Origin: STD2-77 sp964503935
GTDB taxonomy: Bacteria > Patescibacteriota > Minisyncoccia > JAHIHE01 > JAGLIN01
DNA: 7,039 nt
Reading direction: 5' to 3'
NCBI GenBank assembly: GCA_964503935.1
Contig: CAZDCJ010000045.1
Coordinates: 1 to 7,039 of the forward strand
Shown here: positions 1 through 5,213 of the stretch, one piece after another
How positions within the stretch are numbered: position 1 is the first letter of the stretch
Layout: each line of letters opens with the position of its first letter
Notes under the pieces: generated by a model
What the model was told of the DNA's origin: nothing
Database searches by the model: none
Seen by the model: only the letters and a program-made list of their open reading frames with translations
Position numbers and translations under genes: made by a program

Positions 1-52
1 AAGGTCCTCCGGTTTTCAAGACCGGTGCATTCAACCGCTCTGCCACCTCTCC
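1..52 (-). tRNA. tRNA-Ser (anticodon UGA), 5' part only
   Basis: Read on the minus strand, the gene begins GGAGAGG at position 52 and continues through a D-arm. It then shows a perfect 5-bp anticodon stem CCGGT/ACCGG enclosing loop CTTGAAA. Anticodon TGA (plus-strand positions 16-18) reads UCA serine codons. The sequence after the anticodon arm enters what should be the long class II variable arm, and the gene is cut by the window edge there. The T-arm and acceptor 3' strand lie outside. It is divergent from capA. Confidence 0.93.
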
Positions 53-99
53 AAAATAACAATCAACTAATAACTTATAACCGATAACTTAAAATACGA

Positions 100-142
100 C
101 ACACCCCGGCGCTTCCGGCGCCACCCCTCTCAAGAGGGGAAC
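100..142. repeat. Double-hairpin palindromic intergenic repeat
   Basis: Two adjacent perfect hairpins lie between the divergent tRNA-Ser and capA. The first is GGCGC (108-112), loop TTCCG, GCGCC (118-122). The second is CCCCTC (124-129), loop TCAA, GAGGGG (134-139). The arrangement ACACCCC-hairpin-CACCCCTC-hairpin resembles a dispersed repeat I recall from many Patescibacteria genomes; that link is from memory. There is no T-tract on the plus side, so it is not a classical terminator. The AT-rich stretch between it and the tRNA (61-99) contains ATAACTTA twice, 14 bp apart. Confidence 0.6.
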
Positions 143-161
143 ATATCTAATCAGGATGCTT

Positions 162-184
162 CTTTATCATGACAATAGATAAAG
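162..184. repeat. 7-bp inverted repeat upstream of the capA promoter
   Basis: CTTTATC (162-168) and GATAAAG (178-184) are perfect reverse complements separated by 9 bp. They end 18 bp before the proposed -35 box of capA. It could be an operator or a chance dyad in AT-rich DNA. Confidence 0.3.
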
Positions 185-202
185 TATCATCTAATTCTCC
201 GT

Positions 203-231
203 TTGGCAAGCGGATGCCGTTGTGGTAAAGT
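203..231 (+). promoter_or_regulatory. Predicted sigma-70-type promoter of capA
   Basis: TTGGCA (203-208, 5 of 6 to TTGACA), a 17-bp spacer and TAAAGT (226-231, 4 of 6 to TATAAT). A TGG triplet directly before the -10 makes it an extended -10. Transcription would begin near 238, about 10 nt before the chosen ATG at 248, giving a very short leader. Confidence 0.5.
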
Positions 232-247
232 GATATCAAATAAAGCT

Positions 248-1315
248 ATGGATCGAAAAGTAAAAATCGCAGTATTCATCTCGGCGGGGGCTATCTTTTT
301 GGCTATCCTGGCTTTTTATTTTCTGCCGGGAAATTCATTCCGGATCGAGGGCGGGCAGCAAGGGGAGAAGTCTCAGCCGGAAACTGTCGCGCCGCCGGAC
401 GAGGATGAAGACGGCAAAGTCGTGCTCGCGGCGGTAGGGGATATCATGCTTTCGCGGGTGGTGGAGCAGAAGATGATCGGAAGGAGCGACTGGAAATATC
501 CGTTCCTCGAGACGGCGGAGGTGACGAGCAAGGCTGACCTTACCTTCGGCAACCTTGAGACTACTGTCTATCCGGGGCAGACGATCCAGAGCGGGTCGTT
601 CACTTTTCGCACTGACCCCAAGGCACTGGAAGGACTCCAGCATGCGGGATTTGATGTGCTTTCGCTTGCCAACAACCATACCATGAACTTCGGCTACGCG
701 GGGATGAAGTCGACGGTCGAGAATCTGGATGGGGCGGGTATCGCCCACGTCGGCGGCGGAATCGGGAGGGAAAATATCTACGCGCCGATAATCAAGGAGG
801 CTGAGGGGACGAAATTCGGATTTCTCGCTTACACTTACGCCAGGGATGAGCAATACCATGGCGGGGAGATGTTTGGTACGGCTTATGCGGATATTCCGGC
901 AATGGAAGCGCAAGTGGGAGATCTCAAGAAAAAGGCGGACGTGGTGATAGTCTCGATGCATATGGGGACGGAGTACGCGACGACGCCGCACGTCACGCAG
1001 GTGAAATTCGCCCGCGCGGCAATCGATGCCGGCGCCGCGCTCGTCATCGGGCATCATCCGCATGTGGTGGAGACTTCCGAGAAGTACAAGGACGGCTATA
1101 TCATCTACAGTCTCGGTAATTTCGTCTTCGACCAGATGTGGTCGGAGGAGACGCGCCTCGGGGCGATCGCGAAGATCAGTTTCGACAAGGATAAGATCAC
1201 CGGCATCGAATTCATTCCGGTCAAGATATTCGATTACGCCCAGCCGCAAATTTTCGAGGGCGAACAGGCGGAAATGATTTTGAGGAGGCTGGAGATAAGG
1301 GGGAACCAGATGTGA
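248..1315 (+). CDS. CapA-family membrane-anchored protein (PgsA/CapA-like metallophosphatase fold)
   Basis: The 355-residue protein has a lysine-rich N-terminus, one membrane segment (about 7-26), an acidic linker (about 40-57) and a full CapA domain (about 58-345). Motifs in order are GDIMLSR (64-70), GNLE (101-104), NNH (142-144), HMGTEY (238-243), GHHPHVVE (268-275) and SLGNFVFD (288-295). These are the signature blocks of the PGA_cap/CapA family, a calcineurin-like fold tied to poly-gamma-glutamate capsule or other surface polymers. The globular domain should lie outside the membrane. No PgsB/PgsC partner is nearby, so polyglutamate synthesis itself is not supported; a general envelope role is inferred. 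An in-frame TTG at 203 would add 15 residues, but it overlaps the proposed -35 box and those residues would precede the membrane anchor, so ATG 248 is preferred. There is no clear Shine-Dalgarno sequence. GC content is high, roughly 55% in a hand-counted line. Confidence 0.92.
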   Translation: MDRKVKIAVFISAGAIFLAILAFYFLPGNSFRIEGGQQGEKSQPETVAPPDEDEDGKVVLAAVGDIMLSRVVEQKMIGRSDWKYPFLETAEVTSKADLTFGNLETTVYPGQTIQSGSFTFRTDPKALEGLQHAGFDVLSLANNHTMNFGYAGMKSTVENLDGAGIAHVGGGIGRENIYAPIIKEAEGTKFGFLAYTYARDEQYHGGEMFGTAYADIPAMEAQVGDLKKKADVVIVSMHMGTEYATTPHVTQVKFARAAIDAGAALVIGHHPHVVETSEKYKDGYIIYSLGNFVFDQMWSEETRLGAIAKISFDKDKITGIEFIPVKIFDYAQPQIFEGEQAEMILRRLEIRGNQM

Positions 1316-1341
1316 TATATAAGCACTGTGTTAAATAATAT

Positions 1342-1977
1342 ATGGGGTGTCTTGATTATCTGGCAGATCAATTGCCGTTTGAACCGAAAAATGAAGGTAG
1401 CTGGGATTTAGTTCTCATAGGAATATTGTTATGGGCTATAGCTAATTTACTGTGTCAAAATCTCTTAGCCGATATTTCTCGTTTTATAAAAAAAATATTA
1501 CTTTGGGCTCGTTCTTTACCGTATAAGAACAATCAGATCGTTTTTCAGGATATGTTCGATGCTGGCAACAAGGGGTGGAATTTGAATTTTTGGGGAAGTA
1601 AGGATCCTGATAAAACAAATAGGATTGAAGAAGGGGTAATGCTTTTTGAGGCAAATGAGAATGAACTTGAAAAACCAGAAAAGGGATATGGTGCTTATCT
1701 GGATTTGACCCATGGAATATCCAAGGGAAATAAATACAAGATTGAATGCAAAGCGTTGTCCGGCGAAAACTCTACTATGGCATTTCGTTTGTGGCTACAC
1801 GATACAAGAGAAGCTCACCCCGTTAGTTCATCTTTTTATAAGTTATCAGATAAACCGAAAACAATAAGCCTTTACTTTGCTGCTAGTGAAACGAATGCAG
1901 TTAGGATTCACTTACATGCAAAGCCGGGATTTGGAAAAATTATGGTAAAAGAGGTAACAGTGAGAGAGGTGGAATAA
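1342..1977 (+). CDS. Membrane-anchored beta-sandwich (carbohydrate-binding-like) protein, AT-rich gene
   Basis: The 211-residue protein has an N-terminal soluble stretch, one hydrophobic segment (about 21-43), a basic amphipathic linker (47-62) and a C-terminal domain (about 66-211). That domain is rich in predicted beta-strands. Features include GWNLNFWGS (78-86), an IEEGVMLFEA strand (95-104), MAFRLWLHDT (146-155) and a closing AVRIHLHAKPGFGKIMVKEV stretch (186-205). The strand order and the final G-x-G-x-I-x-V-x-x-V pattern suggest a galactose-binding-like fold similar to CBM4/9 domains. This is inference from pattern, not a family match, and the ligand is unknown. It lies 26 bp after capA in the same direction, with AATAAT eight bases before the ATG and no Shine-Dalgarno sequence. 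Hand counts of three 60-base lines give roughly 25-38% GC, far below its neighbours, which suggests separate acquisition. Confidence 0.8.
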   Translation: MGCLDYLADQLPFEPKNEGSWDLVLIGILLWAIANLLCQNLLADISRFIKKILLWARSLPYKNNQIVFQDMFDAGNKGWNLNFWGSKDPDKTNRIEEGVMLFEANENELEKPEKGYGAYLDLTHGISKGNKYKIECKALSGENSTMAFRLWLHDTREAHPVSSSFYKLSDKPKTISLYFAASETNAVRIHLHAKPGFGKIMVKEVTVREVE

Positions 1978-2039
1978 GACGCTCAATTGTTTATGGAAAA
2001 GGTCTATTTTTGATAACGAGGATGCTGAAACAAGTCCAG

Positions 2040-2055
2040 TATGACAACTGTCATA
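2040..2055. repeat. 16-bp dyad, possible operator
   Basis: TATGACA (2040-2046), AC, TGTCATA (2049-2055) is a perfect 7-bp inverted repeat with a 2-bp centre. It sits about 45 bp upstream of the proposed promoter of the 2157 gene. Size and symmetry suit binding by a dimeric regulator, but no regulator gene is in the window. Confidence 0.35.
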
Positions 2056-2100
2056 TCCACGATCTTGGGATATTATCTTCGATATATGATGTGTTTGTAT

Positions 2101-2129
2101 TTTCCATCTGGAAATGGTAAGATGATAAT
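2101..2129 (+). promoter_or_regulatory. Predicted promoter with overlapping dyad, upstream of the 2157 gene
   Basis: TTTCCA (2101-2106), a 17-bp spacer and GATAAT (2124-2129, 5 of 6 to TATAAT). The -35 half is one arm of a perfect inverted repeat, TTTCCA-TC-TGGAAA (2101-2114), a possible repressor site. An overlapping alternative is TTGTAT (2095-2100), 17 bp, TAAGAT (2118-2123) preceded by TGG, which resembles the capA promoter. The GATAAT reading is preferred because its distances to the leader motif and ATG match those of the NUDIX gene exactly. Confidence 0.45.
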
Positions 2130-2141
2130 ATGATCTGAGAA

Positions 2142-2156
2142 AATAATCTTCCAAAT
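2142..2156 (+). promoter_or_regulatory. AATAATCTT leader motif before the 2157 start
   Basis: AATAATCTT (2142-2150) begins 15 bases before the ATG, in the place where a Shine-Dalgarno sequence would normally sit; none is present. The same nine bases occur at the same distance before the NUDIX start at 4508. Confidence 0.35.
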
Positions 2157-3089
2157 ATGCCGCAAGAAACAAAAACAAAAAAAATCGCTCCTAAGAAACC
2201 TGCCAAGCCTTCCGCGAAAGCAAAAGCTCCGGACCTTGCCGCGGCGAAAGCGGACAAGAAGCCGGCGAAGAGATCTGTCGCGCCGAAGGGCCGCATGAGC
2301 AAGGCCGGGAAAACGCAGGCTGCCAGGAAGCTTGTCGCGAAGGATATGGTGCGGGAAGCGAAAGTAAGCATCGTCTTTGACAAGAAGCCTTTGACGGCTC
2401 GCAAGAGCGCCGCTGAGAAGGAGGTCCGGGATGCGGGCGATGGTCCGGCCAAGGAATATAAAGGCTTGGCAGAGGAAAAAGCCCCGGTAAGGAAAAAAGA
2501 AGATGATCGCGCGGCGAAAGACGACGAGGGCAGAGGAGAAGAAAAAGGCGTCAGCATACAAGAGGAAGAAGAAGTATTTACCGGATGGATCGGGAAGAAT
2601 TATATCCCTCGGAAATGGGAAAAGCCTTTCTATAAGGTATGCCTGGCAGCTTCCGCGCTTGTAATCCTCCTGTCTCTCGCCGAGGGCAGCTGGCTCCGGG
2701 CGGTGACTTTCTTTGCCCTGGCGGTCATACTGGTCTTCGAGCTCCGGGATGAGCCGAGAGACATCGGATACGAGATAAATATTGACGGAATCCAAATAGA
2801 TGGTAAATTGTATAAGTTCGAAGATATCCGCTCTTTCGCCCTCGGAAAGAAGGCGGGCTCGGATATCGTAAAGCTGGAGATGAAGAGCTCGATCTTTCCC
2901 GTAAAAGAGCTCCATCTTGCCGAAGGACAGGATGCGCTTTATATCGAGACGCTTCTGGAATATTTCCTGCCGAAAGAGACGCAGGAGGATATGCTTTTCA
3001 ATTTCCATAAGGAAGAGAAGAGCGCGGATCTGAGCGATGAGGAATTCATCAATAAGAAAGTGGATGAGTATCTCAAGGGGCATTTCTGA
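2157..3089 (+). CDS. Lys/Ala-rich-tailed two-TM protein with PH-like domain, function unknown
   Basis: The 310-residue protein has three parts. Residues 1-70 are extremely rich in Lys, Ala and Pro (KKPAK-type repeats, like histone H1 tails). Residues 85-140 are highly charged, ending in an acidic QEEEEV run. A hairpin of two hydrophobic segments (about 158-174 and 179-196) follows. The remainder (about 203-275) looks like a bacterial PH-like fold: GYEINIDGIQIDGK (204-217), FEDIRSF (221-227) and a helix ending YFLPK (269-273). The C-terminal tail (276-310) is charged. Both termini probably face the cytoplasm, so the basic tail could touch DNA, RNA or lipid head groups; that is inference. The family is unnamed to me. 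The upstream promoter suggests a separate transcript. A protein of the same core plan is encoded at 5214-5843. Long antisense reading frames here are compositional shadows. Confidence 0.85.
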   Translation: MPQETKTKKIAPKKPAKPSAKAKAPDLAAAKADKKPAKRSVAPKGRMSKAGKTQAARKLVAKDMVREAKVSIVFDKKPLTARKSAAEKEVRDAGDGPAKEYKGLAEEKAPVRKKEDDRAAKDDEGRGEEKGVSIQEEEEVFTGWIGKNYIPRKWEKPFYKVCLAASALVILLSLAEGSWLRAVTFFALAVILVFELRDEPRDIGYEINIDGIQIDGKLYKFEDIRSFALGKKAGSDIVKLEMKSSIFPVKELHLAEGQDALYIETLLEYFLPKETQEDMLFNFHKEEKSADLSDEEFINKKVDEYLKGHF

Positions 3090-3158
3090 TGCCCGGGAAG
3101 GAGGACGGTCTGTTTCCAGAGAGTCGGGTGTCGGGCGGAAGGGCAGAGAAAGGATCAA

Positions 3159-3230
3159 GTCCTCGTAGTTCAATGGATAGAACGCGGGTTTGCGGAACCC
3201 GTGATATAGGTTCGATTCCTATCGAGGGCA
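3159..3230 (+). tRNA. tRNA-Arg (anticodon GCG)
   Basis: The 72-base cloverleaf is complete. The acceptor stem is GTCCTCG/CGAGGGC with one U-G wobble at the second pair, and the discriminator is A. The D-stem is GTTC/GAAC with loop AATGGATA, including the A20 typical of arginine tRNAs. The anticodon stem is CGGGT/ACCCG with loop TTGCGGA, the variable loop is four bases, and the T-arm is ATAGG-TTCGATT-CCTAT. Anticodon GCG reads CGC and CGU. CCA is not encoded (CAT follows), so it must be added. The gene is 69 bp after the 2157 gene and a terminator hairpin lies 19 bp downstream. A reading frame running through it from 3089 is not a real gene in that part. Confidence 0.95.
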
Positions 3231-3249
3231 CATATGATATGGAGATGGG

Positions 3250-3270
3250 GCGCCTGGGGCGCTTTTCTTC
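3250..3270 (+). terminator. Rho-independent terminator of tRNA-Arg
   Basis: GCGCC (3250-3254), loop TGG and GGCGC (3258-3262) are followed by TTTTCTTCTT. Flanking G-T pairs could lengthen the stem. It closes the tRNA transcript and separates it from the gene at 3311. Confidence 0.75.
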
Positions 3271-3310
3271 TTCGGAGGGAACAGACTTTTATCTGCTAAC
3301 TTCGGTAAAA

Positions 3311-3568
3311 ATGGAAAATTCCGGCAAGGAGGAAGAATTCTATGATCTGAGCGGCGCTCTGGACGGCGTGGAACTCAGATCGGCCGAGCGCGGAGGAGGA
3401 AGATTAACAGGCAAAGACAACACCCCCGGCATCTATGGGGTGGTGTTCCGGGTTTCGGGCGGGAAGGTCAAGACGAAAGAGCAGGCGCGGGTCATTATCG
3501 TTATCTTACTTATCATCATAAATGCTGTCACTTATATTCTCGTTTCCGGAAAGAACGGTATGATATGA
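3311..3568 (+). CDS. Small single-TM protein upstream of the pilin
   Basis: The 85-residue protein has an acidic N-terminus (MENSGKEEEFYDL), a Gly/Arg-rich middle (about 27-40), the block VSGGKVKTKEQAR (48-60) and one hydrophobic segment (about 60-78) near the C-terminus. I recall small Patescibacteria proteins with a similar SGG-(K/L)-(V/I)-K-x-(E/K)-KQA block just before a terminal membrane helix; this is memory, not a search. Start choice: the frame is open further upstream with ATGs at 3239 and 3245, but those precede or touch the tRNA terminator. ATG 3311 lies just after a TGC-TAACTT extended -10-like sequence (3294-3302), which would give an almost leaderless transcript. It ends 19 bp before the pilin start and is probably cotranscribed with it. 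Confidence 0.6.
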   Translation: MENSGKEEEFYDLSGALDGVELRSAERGGGRLTGKDNTPGIYGVVFRVSGGKVKTKEQARVIIVILLIIINAVTYILVSGKNGMI

Positions 3569-3587
3569 CAGGAGTTTTTTGCGGCGG

Positions 3588-4196
3588 ATGATATCGACTT
3601 TCCTGTTAATCTTTAAGTCTAATTCTCTGGAAGGAATCATACGTAAAATAAAAGCAGGAGGATGGTTAAGAAGGCTGCGGCGGCAGGAGGGCTTTACGCT
3701 CATAGAATTGTTGGTTGTGATCGCGATCATAGGTATGCTGTCGTCAGTCGCGCTTATGAGCGTTAATGCAGCGCGCAAGAAAGCGCGGGATGTACGGCGT
3801 TTGGCCGACATAGCGGAGATCCAGAAAGCACTGGAGCTATACAAGGCTGACTATGGGGAATATCCGGAGGAGGATTCTACCGGACTGTCGTGGGACGGGG
3901 GTTGGGAAATGAGCTGGGAAGACGGCATGGAGTTCTTGACGATATTGGAAACCGAAGGGTATATGAGGGAAGTACCGCTCGATCCGATAAATACCGATAA
4001 TAATTACTATGGCTATCATCTATATCCCGCAGACGCATCCGGATGCGATGGCGGCGGAAAATATTACGTATTGATGATAAGCGATCTTGAAAATGTATCC
4101 GTCAGGCCTAATCCTGCGGCTCCGGGGTGGGACTGTCCCGACCGGCACGATTGGGTCATGTCTTATGACTGGGTGGTTGGGAGCTATACTTATTGA
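3588..4196 (+). CDS. Type IV prepilin-like protein (N-methylation motif)
   Basis: The 202-residue precursor has a basic leader (RRLRRQEG, 28-35) and then the prepilin peptidase motif G35|FTLIELLVVIAIIGMLSSVALM. Glu at position 5 of the mature chain (E40) is present, as needed for methylation and assembly. Next comes the alpha-1 spine (about 36-86) with ARDVRRLADIAEIQKALELYKADYGEYP, the pattern of Patescibacteria and GspG-like pilins. A small beta domain (about 96-170) includes EVPLDPINTDNNYYGYHLYP. Cys153 and Cys183 could form a disulfide. The mature form would be about 167 residues and act as a fibre subunit outside the membrane. No PilB, PilC or PilD gene is in the window. The start is uncertain: AGGAG at 3570-3574 is 13 bases before ATG 3588 and 4 bases before an in-frame TTG at 3579, so neither spacing is ideal. 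The long 35-residue leader is unusual. Confidence 0.9.
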   Translation: MISTFLLIFKSNSLEGIIRKIKAGGWLRRLRRQEGFTLIELLVVIAIIGMLSSVALMSVNAARKKARDVRRLADIAEIQKALELYKADYGEYPEEDSTGLSWDGGWEMSWEDGMEFLTILETEGYMREVPLDPINTDNNYYGYHLYPADASGCDGGGKYYVLMISDLENVSVRPNPAAPGWDCPDRHDWVMSYDWVVGSYTY

Positions 4197-4416
4197 GGAT
4201 ATCTTGGTAGCATGGGCCTGGAAAATCGCTTTCGGATATCTTCGCGGCGCTGCCGACACCGGAAACGGGTCTTTCGTGACGAAATGAATGATGCCAAGGA
4301 GAAGGAAAAAGACGAGAGTGCTATAGGTGGAATAATATTCCGGGGGATAAAGCGATGATCCTGTGGATAGATGGGGCATGATGAAAGAAGGAGGGCTGGC
4401 CATGATCGGGAAGCAT

Positions 4417-4450
4417 ATACGCGGTATGCACACAGCCGCGGTATTTTTTT
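4417..4450 (+). terminator. Rho-independent terminator of the pilin unit
   Basis: ATACGCGG (4417-4424) pairs with CCGC-GTAT (4436-4444, one bulged G at 4440) around an 11-base loop, followed by a run of seven T (4444-4450). It lies 220 bp after the pilin stop and directly before the NUDIX promoter. Confidence 0.65.
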
Positions 4451-4451
4451 C

Positions 4452-4480
4452 TGTCTCAAATCGGATTTTTTTGATAGAAT
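4452..4480 (+). promoter_or_regulatory. Predicted extended -10 promoter of the NUDIX gene
   Basis: TGA-TAGAAT (4472-4480) is an extended -10 with 5 of 6 matches to TATAAT. The -35 position is weak (TGTCTC at 17-bp spacing). Transcription would start near 4487, leaving a leader of about 21 nt before ATG 4508. Confidence 0.5.
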
Positions 4481-4492
4481 AATAGGTATAAG

Positions 4493-4507
4493 AATAATCT
4501 TACCGAT
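4493..4507 (+). promoter_or_regulatory. AATAATCTT leader motif before the NUDIX start
   Basis: AATAATCTT (4493-4501) begins 15 bases before ATG 4508 and 18 bases after the start of the -10 box. Both distances are identical to those at the 2157 gene. No Shine-Dalgarno sequence is present. Confidence 0.35.
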
Positions 4508-5197
4508 ATGGAAGATCAAAAACTGGAGGAGCTTCTGAGGCGCCGCGATCAGGAGGAATTCGGTTCGGAGAAGTGGGAGGAGCTCAACGTCGAGAAAGCG
4601 GACTATCTGGAAAGCATCAAGCCCGGCACGCGCGAACGGATCGTGTATTTCGAAGAGAGCGATCTTGGCAACATAGAGAGAGTCTTTACCCGTGATACGG
4701 ATATCCTCGGACTCCCTTTCGGCGTGGAGCGCCGGAGTATTCTCGAATATCACCCGACGCGGAGGCATCCGATACCGTATGCGCTGATCCGCTATGAGGA
4801 CAGATATTTCTTCATCCTGCGCGAGTCGGGCGGGGGAGAGCTGCGGCTGATCGGCAAGAAAGGTTTGATCGGCGGGCATATTGATGAGGACGATATCGTG
4901 CCGGGCGACCTCGCGGAGACTTTCCGCAGCGCGCTTCTTCGGGAAGCGGCAGAGGAAGCGGGCGTGACGGAAGAAATCATCAAGTCAGTCGAGCTCCGCG
5001 GACTTATCAAGAGCGACCTCGGAGTAGATATCGATCATCTCGGCCTGGTGTATGAGATAGAGCTCACTATGGACCGCATCAAGTCGGAGGAGGAAGTCGT
5101 GCTCATGGGGATCTGGATATCGAAGGATGAGCTTGCGCAGCACTACGAGAGCTTCGAGAACTGGGCGAAGATCGTGTATGACAATCTTTTGAAATAA
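4508..5197 (+). CDS. NUDIX hydrolase, COG4112-like predicted phosphoesterase
   Basis: The 229-residue protein has an N-terminal charged helical region (1-40) and a NUDIX fold (about 55-229). The NUDIX box is E137-x7-R145-E146-x-x-E149-E150-x-G152, within ETFRSALLREAAEEAGV. These glutamates bind the catalytic divalent metal. The expected glycine six residues before E137 is replaced by Val131; instead GGH (122-124) lies before a longer insertion, as in the COG4112 branch. Other matches to that branch, from memory, are the RYFFILRE strand (99-106), DHLGLVYEIEL (176-186) and a C-terminal ESFENWAKIVYDNL helix (214-227). The protein is cytoplasmic and probably hydrolyses a nucleoside-diphosphate-linked compound; the substrate is unknown. 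It is the first gene of a probable two-gene unit with the membrane protein 16 bp downstream. Confidence 0.9.
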   Translation: MEDQKLEELLRRRDQEEFGSEKWEELNVEKADYLESIKPGTRERIVYFEESDLGNIERVFTRDTDILGLPFGVERRSILEYHPTRRHPIPYALIRYEDRYFFILRESGGGELRLIGKKGLIGGHIDEDDIVPGDLAETFRSALLREAAEEAGVTEEIIKSVELRGLIKSDLGVDIDHLGLVYEIELTMDRIKSEEEVVLMGIWISKDELAQHYESFENWAKIVYDNLLK

Positions 5198-5213
5198 TCT
5201 CTTAACCACATGT

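Larger units (their letters stand above)
4197..4507 (+). other. 311-bp intergenic stretch after the pilin
   Basis: There is no convincing gene. The only frame of note is a 48-codon ATG frame at 4212-4358. It has a very basic first half, an acidic KEKEKDES run and then SAIGGIIFRGIKR before TGA. It starts 15 bp after the pilin stop but has no good ribosome site. The 4360-4416 part carries only short frames. The right end holds the terminator at 4417-4450 and the promoter of the NUDIX gene. Confidence 0.5.

Noticed and set aside
335..1249. 304-codon open frame on the minus strand
   Set aside because: It lies fully antisense to capA, whose family motifs are clear. The translation is Arg/Leu/His-rich with no recognisable domain, typical of a GC-rich shadow frame.
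2073..3173. 366-codon open frame on the minus strand, and another at 2051-2557
   Set aside because: They are antisense to the 2157 gene and caused by its Lys/Ala-rich codons. No motif is visible, and the longer one runs past the gene end into the tRNA region.
3089..3238. Upstream extension of the 3311 gene
   Set aside because: The frame is open, but it passes straight through tRNA-Arg (3159-3230) and the tRNA terminator follows at 3250.
4087..4287. 66-codon plus-strand frame overlapping the pilin end
   Set aside because: It overlaps the pilin in another frame and has no ribosome site. The pilin frame carries the family signature.
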